Below are positions 43,837-53,000 of a stretch of 64,000 bases of DNA, one piece after another. The DNA comes from Spirochaeta thermophila DSM 6578 (GTDB lineage Bacteria; Spirochaetota; Spirochaetia; Winmispirales; Winmispiraceae). The DNA lies in assembly GCF_000184345.1 (NCBI RefSeq), contig NC_017583.1, forward strand, positions 124,001 through 188,000, written 5' to 3'. Position 1 is the first letter of the stretch; the number at the start of each line of letters is the position of its first letter. The position numbers and the translations under genes were made by a program. The notes below the pieces were generated by a model, which saw only the letters and a list, made by a program, of their open reading frames with translations, was not told the DNA's origin and made no database searches.

Positions 43837-45019
43837 GAGGTGAGAATTCCTTCGGCCTCAGTACCCGCACCATGATCACCCCCTCGATCTGAGAGAGTTG
43901 CTCGGTCGCCTCGCTCGGGATATCGCCGTCCACGTCGATGATGTTGTAGGCGATGTTCCCCTTGTGTTTGTTGATCATGTCGCTGATGTTGATGTGTGCG
44001 CTGCCCAGCACGCCGGTGATCTGCCTCACCATGTCGGGGATGTTCCGGTTGGCGATGAGGATGCGCGTATCGCCGCTTATGTCAAGTTGGCACGTGGGGA
44101 AGTTCACCGAGTTCCTGATGTTGCCTCGCTCGAGGAAGTCCCTGAGTTGCTGTACCGCCATGATGGCGCAGTTTTCCTCGGCCTCGGGCGTGGAGGCACC
44201 CAGGTGGGGAATAGGGATCACGTTCTCGCACTGGAGGAGGTCTGCTTCGGGGAAGTCGGTGACATAGCGGTCCACGATCCCCTCTTCGATGGCCTTGAGG
44301 ATGTCCCTGTTGTTCACCAGACCCCCGCGGGCGAAATTGAGGATTTTCACCCCACGCTTCATCATGCGGAACTTCTCGTAGTTGAGCATGCCTCGGGTGT
44401 CGTCGTTGAGCGGCACGTGGAGGGTGATGTAGTCCGCCTCCCTGATGAGCTTCTCCAGGGTCTCGGCCCGCTGCACCTTGCTCGAGAGGCCCCAGGCCGC
44501 CTCCACCGAGATATAGGGATCGTATCCTATCACCTCCATCTCGAGGGCCACGGCCGCGTTCGCCACCATCACACCGATGGAACCGAGCCCGATCACCCCC
44601 AGCTTCTTGCCCTTGATCTCGGGCCCCGTGAACCGTGATTTCTCCTTCTCCACCAGCTCGGACACCCTGTCGCCCTCATCCGCGATCGAGCGCACCCACT
44701 CCACGGCCCTGATGATCTTGCGCGAGGCGATGAGCAGGCCCGCGATCACGAGCTCCTTCACGCTGTTCGCATTGGCGCCCGGTGTGTTGAAGACCACGAT
44801 TCCCCGTTCGGTACACCTCTCCACGGGGATGTTGTTCACCCCGGCCCCTGCCCGTGCGATGGCGAGCACCGAGGGAGGGATTTCCATCTGGTTCATATCC
44901 GCACTCCGCACCAGTATGGCGTCCGGGTGGGTGAACTCTGAGGCCACCTCGTAGAGGTCGCGCGGGAAGATCTCGAGCCCCTTGGGAGAGATCTTGTTGA
45001 GCGTCTGGATCTTGAACAT
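43826..45019 (-). CDS. serA: D-3-phosphoglycerate dehydrogenase with ACT domain
   Basis: First step of serine synthesis: oxidises 3-phosphoglycerate with NAD+, making NADH. 397 residues. Nucleotide-binding GKKLGVIGLGSIGVMVANAA followed by D in GYDPY, catalytic NFARGGLV Arg, and PIPHLGAST with the His. The C-terminal 75 residues (VRQITGVLGSAHINISDMINKHKG) form an ACT domain, usually the serine-feedback site. The start lies in TGATG with serC. Co-transcribed with rex. Confidence 0.94.
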   Translation of the reverse strand: MFKIQTLNKISPKGLEIFPRDLYEVASEFTHPDAILVRSADMNQMEIPPSVLAIARAGAGVNNIPVERCTERGIVVFNTPGANANSVKELVIAGLLIASRKIIRAVEWVRSIADEGDRVSELVEKEKSRFTGPEIKGKKLGVIGLGSIGVMVANAAVALEMEVIGYDPYISVEAAWGLSSKVQRAETLEKLIREADYITLHVPLNDDTRGMLNYEKFRMMKRGVKILNFARGGLVNNRDILKAIEEGIVDRYVTDFPEADLLQCENVIPIPHLGASTPEAEENCAIMAVQQLRDFLERGNIRNSVNFPTCQLDISGDTRILIANRNIPDMVRQITGVLGSAHINISDMINKHKGNIAYNIIDVDGDIPSEATEQLSQIEGVIMVRVLRPKEFSPLDR

Positions 45020-46110
45020 CACCTCCTCCTTCCATACCGTCGTTCGAAGTCCTTCATGAAGGCCACCAGGGCCTCCACCCCTTCTTTGGGCATGGCATTG
45101 TAGATGCTCGCCCTCAGCCCCCCTACACTCCTGTGCCCTTTGAGGTTCACCAGGCCCTGCGCTTCCGCCTCTTTGAGAAAGGTCTGTGTGAGCTCTTCAG
45201 AGGGGAGGAAAAAAGGCACGTTCGTGAGCGACCGGTAGGCCGGCTCCACCATGGTGGAGAAGAGATCCGACTGATCCAGGAACCAGTAGAGAAGCTCGGC
45301 CTTCTCCTGGTTTTGCGCATAGATGGTCTGCACGCCGCCCTGGGCTTCCACCCACTCCAGTACCAGGCCCACCATGTAGATGGCATAGCACGGCGGTGTG
45401 TTGTAGAGCGATCGTTTCTCCACGTGAATATCATACCTGAGCATGGTGGGAGTCTTCGGCAGGTGCCCTCCTGCAAGATCCTTGCGGATGATCACCACGG
45501 TCACCCCTGCGGGGCCCAGGTTCTTCTGCGCCCCTGCGTAGTAGATGCCGAACTTCCGTATGTCCACAGGCTCTGAGAGGATGTTGGACGAAGCGTCGGC
45601 CACCAAAGGAATATCCCCTGTGTCGGGAAGAGAGGTGTACCTCGTGCCGTAGATGGTGTTGTTGGTGGTGATGTGCACATAGGAGAGACCTTCGGGGATG
45701 GGGGACATCGCAGGGATATAGGTGTACCCTCTGTCGGCAGAGGAGGCGAGCACCTCCACCTCGCCGAAGAGCCCTGCCTCCTTGATCGCGCGGCTCGACC
45801 AGTGACCCGTATCGATGTAGCCGGCCCTGCCCGTGCGACCCATGAGATTCATGGGCACCATGGCGAACTGGAGCGAGGCCCCGCCTTGAAGGAAGAGCAC
45901 CGCGTAGTCGTCGGGTATGTCCATGAGCCTGCGAAGCCGCTCCTCGGCTTCACCTATGATCTTCTCAAAAATCCTGGAGCGATGTGACATCTCCATCACG
46001 GACATGCCCGAGCCTCTGTAGTTAAGCATCTCATCAGATGCCTTCTTTAACACCTCCTCAGGGAGCACTGAAGGCCCTGCAGAGAAGTTGTACACACGCT
46101 CTCCTGTCAT
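45019..46110 (-). CDS. serC: Phosphoserine aminotransferase
   Basis: PLP enzyme for the second step of serine synthesis. 363 residues. Begins VYNFSAGPSVLPEEVLKKA; MSHRSRIFEKII, VADASSNILSEPVDI, the PLP-lysine segment YYAGAQKNLGPAGVTVVIIRKDL and the late HRSVGGLRASIYNAMP are typical. AAAGGAG box; the ATG overlaps the rex stop (ATGA). Confidence 0.96.
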   Translation of the reverse strand: MTGERVYNFSAGPSVLPEEVLKKASDEMLNYRGSGMSVMEMSHRSRIFEKIIGEAEERLRRLMDIPDDYAVLFLQGGASLQFAMVPMNLMGRTGRAGYIDTGHWSSRAIKEAGLFGEVEVLASSADRGYTYIPAMSPIPEGLSYVHITTNNTIYGTRYTSLPDTGDIPLVADASSNILSEPVDIRKFGIYYAGAQKNLGPAGVTVVIIRKDLAGGHLPKTPTMLRYDIHVEKRSLYNTPPCYAIYMVGLVLEWVEAQGGVQTIYAQNQEKAELLYWFLDQSDLFSTMVEPAYRSLTNVPFFLPSEELTQTFLKEAEAQGLVNLKGHRSVGGLRASIYNAMPKEGVEALVAFMKDFERRYGRRR

Positions 46111-46796
46111 GTTATATCTCCTTTCTGTGAGGGGTTGCCCGCCGTAAGGAGGGCAGAGAGCACGCGCATCTCTGCGCGGAGCGATATGGTACGCACCCAT
46201 ACCCCTTCGGAGGGGGGAAGGGGGCGGGAGGTGAAGTTGATAAGGCCGCGTATCCCCCCTGCCTTGAGGCGTTCTACCGTGGTCTCCACGGCCTCAGGAG
46301 GCACGGCAAGGATGCCCACCTCTATCTCCTCCCGCATGACCACCTCTGGAATCCTGAAGGCAGGGTAGAGAGGGATGCGGGTTGAGATGAGTTCAAGCCG
46401 GTTGGTGTTGCTGTCAAACCCTGCCACCACCTCATACTCCGGGAAGGACTCTTCGCTGTAGTGGAGGAGAGCGGTCCCAAGTCGCCCGAGCCCCACGATA
46501 CACGCCCGTCTCTTACTCGTGAGCCCTAATGCGCGAGAGAGAAGGGCAAGGAGGCCCTCCACCGCATATCCTCTGTGACCTTCGCCGGGCCCCTCGTGGC
46601 TATTCCCGTATTTAAGGAGAAGGCTTATATCCTTGCGCACAAGGTGAGCCGGGTAGCCCAGAAGCCTGCCGAGCTCTCGTGATGAGAGGCGAGCTACGCC
46701 CGATGTGGCTGCACTCTCCAGCACACTGTAGAGAGCCGAGAGCCGTTCCAGCGTGGGGAGGGGGAGGGATGGTGGAGTATTTGTGATTTTTTTCAC
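46107..46796 (-). CDS. rex: Redox-sensing transcriptional repressor Rex
   Basis: NADH/NAD+-responsive repressor, 229 residues, GTG start. N-terminal winged helix (LERLSALYSVLESA; LVRKDISLLLKYGNSHEGPGEGHRGY) and Rossmann domain with IVGLGRLGTALLHYSEE and AGFDSN, then the C-terminal swap helix. Slightly longer than the common 210 residues and with GLGRLG in place of GVGNLG. No ribosome site; the mRNA is probably leaderless. A Rex-type operator covers the start codon, implying autoregulation and redox control of serC-serA. Confidence 0.9.
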   Translation of the reverse strand: MKKITNTPPSLPLPTLERLSALYSVLESAATSGVARLSSRELGRLLGYPAHLVRKDISLLLKYGNSHEGPGEGHRGYAVEGLLALLSRALGLTSKRRACIVGLGRLGTALLHYSEESFPEYEVVAGFDSNTNRLELISTRIPLYPAFRIPEVVMREEIEVGILAVPPEAVETTVERLKAGGIRGLINFTSRPLPPSEGVWVRTISLRAEMRVLSALLTAGNPSQKGDIT

Positions 46797-46798
46797 AG
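46781..46798. promoter_or_regulatory. Putative Rex operator over the rex start codon
   Basis: TTGTGATTTTTTTCACAG compared with the Rex consensus TTGTGAAnnnnTTCACAA: 12 of the 14 specified positions match. It spans the predicted +1 (46797) and the GTG start codon (46796), a position that would block transcription initiation. Confidence 0.75.
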
Positions 46799-46803
46799 AT
46801 TTG

Positions 46804-46833
46804 AGTATAGTAATGTTTTGTTCCTTATGTCAA
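46804..46833 (-). promoter_or_regulatory. Promoter of the rex-serC-serA operon
   Basis: TTGACA, 18-nt spacer, TATACT on the minus strand. Predicted +1 at 46797, one base before the GTG at 46796, so the mRNA is leaderless or nearly so. Confidence 0.7.
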
Positions 46834-47087
46834 TGGGGATGAGAAGGGTATGAAATTTTCATGGAGAGCTATGCATTATGCATAGATTCATAAAGAAGAA
46901 AGGAACCCATGAAGCAGCGTGCTCATATCTGATGTTATGTTAAGTGAATGGAAGCGCACTTGATAGAGACATGGCATACTTTTTGAATTTTAATGAACCG
47001 GAGGAAAATAATATGAAAAACCTAGGAGTACATAAGTACAGGTCTCGTGACCGAAGAAATAGAGAGATTTTCCTTGTGGAGGGGGTT
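46834..47087. other. A+T-rich intergenic region before the giant lipoprotein gene
   Basis: This region holds the palindromic repeat (46863-46886). A possible seven-codon ORF starts at 46909 (MKQRAHI) with a GAAAGGA box. A weak promoter candidate TTGATA-17-TTGAAT lies near 46961-46990. A strong GGAGG site at 47000-47004 lies 8 nt before an in-frame ATG at 47013. Marked A+T richness contrasts with the genome average. No longer gene is seen. Confidence 0.5.
46863..46886. repeat. Left copy of a 24-bp palindromic direct repeat
   Basis: Core CTATGCATTATGCATAG (46869-46885), a perfect palindrome with 8-bp arms. It matches the copy at 61902-61925 at 20 of 24 positions in the same orientation. It lies 202 bp upstream of the giant lipoprotein ATG at 47088 and about 30 bp upstream of the rex -35. 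Confidence 0.85.
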
Positions 47088-50000
47088 ATGAAGCATATAA
47101 CAAAACTCACAGGATACGTGGTGGCGGTGATCACCCTCTTTATCGTAGTCCTTGGAGGGTGTGATGTGGGTCTGGGCGAACAGGTCGATGTGGCCCGTCC
47201 AAGAGTTGCGCTCACCAGCCATGAGTCGGGGGAGTACGTAAAAGGGGTGGTGACCCTATCGGGTACAGCCGAGGATGACACTGGGATCGAGGAGGTTCAG
47301 ATCTCCTTCGACAGAGGGGCCACCTTCAAGAAGGTGAGCAACCTCGTGAGCAAGGATGGGAAGATCGAGTGGAGTTATGCATGGGACACCACCAAGATCA
47401 CCGACGGCCGATACTATGTGGTGATCAAGGCCTTCGATTCCGGCGGCCACCAGTATCAGACCGAGGAGATTGTCTTCACTGTTGACAATCATCCTCCGGT
47501 CCTTCTCGTCTCTTCTCCTTCGAAGGTCGCGGATCCCACACAGAACCCCCACAACCAGCAGGCGATCCTGAGCGTCCATGCGGCGGACTATTCTCCCCTC
47601 GTCTCCTTCACGGTGGATGTGTGGGCGAGTGATAATCCGGAGGACGATCCCTCTACCTGGGAACATCTCTCCGGATTCCCACACACAGAGGCCCACACGG
47701 CCTCTCCGTGGAACTACACCTTTCAGTCGACTCCCTACACCCTGGACATAGGGAAGCCCCAGAGATCGTTCCATTTCGTCGTGTCCGCCGAGGACAAGGC
47801 AGGGAACATCTCGCAGACGTTCTACCATACTGATGACATATATCAGCTTGGGGGTATCACACTCACGGTGGAACAGGTACGCCAGATCCTGGAGGGGAGT
47901 CCTCCTGAAGGGATCTCGGTCACCCCTCAGGATCTTGGGGCTGTGGCCCTCTCGGCTGATGCGCCCTTCACCCTCTACTTCGACGAGGAAGAAGACAATC
48001 CGAAGATAACCTTTCTGGAGGGAGGAACCAAGTTTTTCACCTCGGAAGATATCACCATCGAGGTGGAAGACGACGATGCGGTGGACAAGGACTCGCTTGT
48101 CTTCACCCTCTCCAAATCCACGGATGGGGGACTCACCTATTCCCTCGAACCTGGATTCCCCCTCACCGGGTGGACGAACATCGTAGCTGATTCCCATATT
48201 TCCGTAAAGAAGAATGAGACCCGCCTCGTGCAGTTTGCCTTCGCCTGCACGGACCTCGAAGCGGGGAATTTTTACAAGATAGAGGTGGAGTCCAAGGATC
48301 CTTATGGTAACGATACTTCTGAGTTCAAGGAATTCGAGGTGATAACCAGCGACAATGAACCTCCCCAGATCACGGGTGTACAGATAGACGGAACCTCTCT
48401 TCCCTCGGGAGGCTTCCACGTGAGCAGTGGGTCCTACACTCTCTCCTTTACCGTTTCGGACAACGAGGAAGTCTCTACGGTGGAAGTACTTGAGAACGGC
48501 ACCTCGATCTTCCAGCAGGCCGTGAACAAGATCTCCGAGAGTTTCAGTGTTCCGGTTTCGGGGAATCCGGATGGATCGTATACGTACGAGATCATCGCAC
48601 GGGATGTGGGGGATCTCTCCACCAACGTGGTGCGCCAGGTGATAGTCGACAGCGTGGCTCCCCAGATCGAGTTTTCCATCGTGCCGCCGGTCACCAGCCC
48701 GGCCCCGGCATTCAACGGGGTGGTGAACCTCTCTGGCCTCATCTCCGACGACAATCCTGTGGATCTCCTCTACTACTACATCGGCCCGGACGACACCGAT
48801 CCTGCTGGTAGTGTCACCGTCCAGCGTGATGCGAACGGAAGGGCCATAGGAGTCTCCGGCCTCCCCGCCGGATGGCAGTCGTATGGGGGACCGAGCAACA
48901 ACGCCTGGACTCTGGAGTACGATACCACGGTCCTCTCGGATGGTACGTATTATATAGGTCTCTTGGCGGCCGACAGGAACGGGAATCTCGCAAGTTCGTT
49001 CTACACCATGGTAGTGGATCAATCCAGCGATGTGCCGGTCGTCACGGTCTCCAGCCCCAGCGACGGAGGATTTGCCGGTGCAGGCCATGTGGTGAGCGGC
49101 ACGGTGGCCGATGACGATGGTGTGGACACCACGAGCATCGAGCTGCGCTATTCGACCGACGGCGGGAGCACATGGAGCGGGTGGACGCCTGTCTCGGTGA
49201 CCGGCACGGGGAAGAACGTGTCGTTCACGTACACGCTTCCCGATCTCGGAGCGGATGGGCTCAAGCAGATAGAGATGCGGGCGAGCGACGATCCTTCGAA
49301 GAAACTGGGGAGCGCTCCCGCGGCAATAACCACTACCGAAGGGCCGGTCTCGTTCACCTACGATGCCACCGGTCCGGATGTCGACATCACCACACCCGCG
49401 ATGAATGAAGCGTTTGTGAGTAGTTTCACCGCGACAGGCACGGTGCTGGAGGAGAACTTGCAGACGTTGAGACTCAAGATCGACACCGGTTCGTGGCAAA
49501 CGCTCACACCGAGCGGTACTGCGCCCAACTACTCGTGGACCTATGATGTGGATACTACACTCTTTGATTCACTCTCCCAGGGGCCGCATTCCCTCACAGT
49601 GGAGGCTGTGGACAAGGTGGGCCAGACGGATGCCGTCCAGGTCACGTTCTACAAGGATAGTGCAGGTCCGGGTATCGTGTTCACCAGCATCCAGGAGGGT
49701 GTCAACACCATCCTCACCTCCACCAGTCCGGTGGTGGCGGGGAGTATCTCGGATGACTACTCGAACATAGCTTCCCAGATAGAGTATCGTATCGACGGGG
49801 CCGATCCCGATCCATGGCAGCAGGCCGGTGTGAGCGGGTCGGGTAAGACGGTGAGCTTCAGCATCGATGTGAGCAGCCTCTCCGATGGCCAGCACGATCT
49901 CGATATAAGGGCAACCGATGCCCTCGGGAACCAGACCGAGATAGTGGACGTACAGTTCAGGATAGATCGTGCCGCTCCCTCCCTCTCCATTACAGGTCCT

Positions 50001-53000
50001 GCGGAGGGAACGGTGTACGGTACTGTCCCCTCTGGAGTGGTCTTCACGCTCACCGGCACAGCGTCCGATGCCCTCCTCGATACCGTGACAGCCGATCTCG
50101 AGGGTACGCCTCTGAGCAACGGAGGATCCGCGACGACCTGGTCCTTCGATGTGGATAAGACAGTCTTTGATGCCCTTACTGAAGGAGCGCACACCATACA
50201 GGTGACCGCTATGGATCTGGCAGGAAGAAGTACACTCATTTCCTGGCAGTTCATCAAAGATGGTCAGCCGCCTGTCATCTCGTTCAGCAACATCAACGAG
50301 GATGGGAGCACGGTGCTCCAGGACGCCTCGCCTGTGATAAATGGTGTTGTCTCCGATATGTATGGTGTGGGGACAGTAGAGACAAGGATAGAGCAGTATA
50401 ACTACAGCACCTCCTCCTGGGAGCCTGTAGAGGACTGGATGGGTGTGGGTAACCCGGCTGGAGCCACGGTGTACGTGTGGAGCAAGGATCTCGGCCCCTC
50501 AGGTCTCAATCTGGGGGCAGGGAGGTATCGAATCTCGGTGCGGGCCACCGATACAGCTCAGAATACTCCGAACCAGGGAGAAAAGCTCCATATAGAGTTT
50601 GCAATAGACCAGCAGGCACCTGATCTTACGATAGACCCCATAGCTATGTATCAAAATGGTGACTTCACGCTCACAGGGACAGCCTCTGATGATGGGGCGA
50701 TAGCGAGCGTGAAGATAAAGGTGGACGATACCGACTTCTCCACCGGTGCCGTGGATGCGACCTATGATAGTGGAACCGGAACCTGGTCTGTCTCTGTGCC
50801 CACCGGTGGGCTTCTCTCAGGCGACCACACAGTGTATGTGCAGGCGAAAGACAGTGCGGGTAAGACGGTGATGCTCAACAAGCCGTTTGTCTTCGACAAT
50901 GAGGACCCGGGGGTAAGTATCCTCGAACCCACTCACCAGACCCGGGTGAATGGAGAAGTTACCATCCGTGGAACCACCTCTGACAATGTGGCAGTTGCAA
51001 CCGTTGAGTACAGATTTGGTAAGAACGCCACTACCTGGCAGACGAGCGGCCTTAGTGGTCTCTACAGCTGGAGCTACACCTTTACGCAGATCGAGTCTTA
51101 TGCAAACGATACGTACGCTACAGAGATAGATCCTGCGACGGGTCTGCCTCAGGCGGGAACTAATGTGTGGGCCCTCCCCTTCCAGGTGAGGGTCACCGAC
51201 GTGGCGGGGAATGTCTATGAGGAGCTCTCCTACGAGCTCTGGATCGATCCGGACATGGATACCCCGCTGGTCTACATCACGAGCCACACGAACAACCAGA
51301 CCGTGGGCGGCACGGTGCGGCTCGCAGGGTATGCCACCGACGACGACTGGGTCTACGATGTGGAGTATCGTGTGGATCCCACGGGCACGGGCTCCGGCTA
51401 TGGCTCGTGGGCCAGTGCGAACAGGATAGGTGCGGGCACCCAGGTCAACTGGTATGTGAACCTCAATGAGGACGGATCCCTCAATCCGCCTCCGGGCGAG
51501 ATCAACGAGGTCCTGGTACAGGTGAGGGCAGTAGACAGCAAAGACAATGGGCTTAGTCGCGGCATAGAAGGGGATGTGGCGAGCATCCGACTCAGGTTCG
51601 ACAGCAACGTCCCGGTGATAGAGGACGTGGAGGTCTTCAAGGCCGACGGCACGAAGGTACCGTACACCGCAGGCGAGCGTGTGGCAGGGACCTTCACCGT
51701 CGAGGCGGTGATGAGGGATGAGGGCGGTCTCTCCGAGATCGAGTGGCGGGGTGAGGGGACTACGCTCTTCACCGATGTACTCTCCGATCCCACGGTGGTG
51801 ACCACCCCGCCCGAGGTGGGTGCCTCCGAGATACGGGCCGGGGTGAAGTACCTCATCACCTCGGTGGGTACCACCGATTTCACGGCCATAGGGGCGAGCT
51901 CCAACGACGTGGGTATCACGTTCACCGCCACAGGGCCCGGAACCGGTACCGGCACGGCCTACATGGCCGTCACCCCGCCGCTCGTACCCGCAGCAGAGCT
52001 GGTCTCCGGTGAGGCTTACGCCATCTTCGATCCCGGCACCACCGACTGGACGGCGGTGGGTGCGCCCGACAACAGCGTAGGGACGCCGTTCGTGGCGACC
52101 GGTGCCGGCACGGGCGACGGCATCGCCTTCCGGATCGTGGCTGCTACGGAGCTCGTGGCAGACGAGGCCTACCGTATCTATGAGCCCGGTACCACCGACT
52201 GGACCGCAGTGGGGGCACCCGACAACAACGCAGGCACCACCTTCACGGCCACAGGTGCTGGTACCGGAGATGGGTTTGCCATAGAGCCTGAGAAGCTGAG
52301 CTTTGTGTACCGGTTCCACCTCCAGCTCGACTCCACCACCCTCAACGGCGGTGCCTATGCCGCCACGAGCGGGTTCTACCAGCTCGACCTCAGGGTGACC
52401 GACAACGCCTCGCCCACGCCCTACATGAGCCAGCAGAGCCTCAACCTGCAGATCGACAACTACTATCCGTCGGGCGAATATCTGGCCTCTCCCAATGCTG
52501 CCACAGCCGAGTACTACATTCAGGGTCGTGGCTGGGATAGCGGTACCGGGTCGGGACCCATCCAGGGGATCGGTGAGGTGGTAGTCTACTTCGAGCGTGA
52601 GGGCTCATTCATCGACCTCGCAGGAGGGGCTGGTTCCTGGACAACCCGATACGTCAAGGATGAGGCCGCAGGAGGGACCTACCAGGACGTGACCTTCCCG
52701 GCCGATACGGCGAGCGGTATCTGGGTGGATACGAACGAGATCGGGGTCGATATCGACGGTGACGGATACGTGGAAGGGTTCTCCACCGATGGAATCTACA
52801 AGAACTGGTATGCCATCTATGATACCACAGTGCTCGCGGATGGACCTGTGACCCTCCACTACGTGATCATCGATGCAGCAGGCAACGCCACCCACTATAC
52901 CCAGGATCTCTACATCCAGAACAACATTCCCCAGATCGACAACGTAGTGATAGGAACCGACCTTGACAACAGTAGCACGATCGATCCTGGCGAGACTAAG

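Noticed and set aside
46909-46932. Seven-codon leader peptide gene upstream of the giant lipoprotein
   Set aside because: It has a GAAAGGA box, but a frame this short arises easily in A+T-rich DNA, and no attenuator hairpin or codon signal supports it.
47256-49499. Open frame of 747 codons on the minus strand, antisense to the giant lipoprotein gene
   Set aside because: It lies opposite a gene with clear domain repeats and has no recognisable motif, start site or operon context. High G+C makes such antisense frames long.
51829-52280. CRISPR-like or prophage remnant because of repeated units
   Set aside because: The repeats are in-frame protein modules of 45 residues inside one long gene, without spacers, phage genes or integrase.
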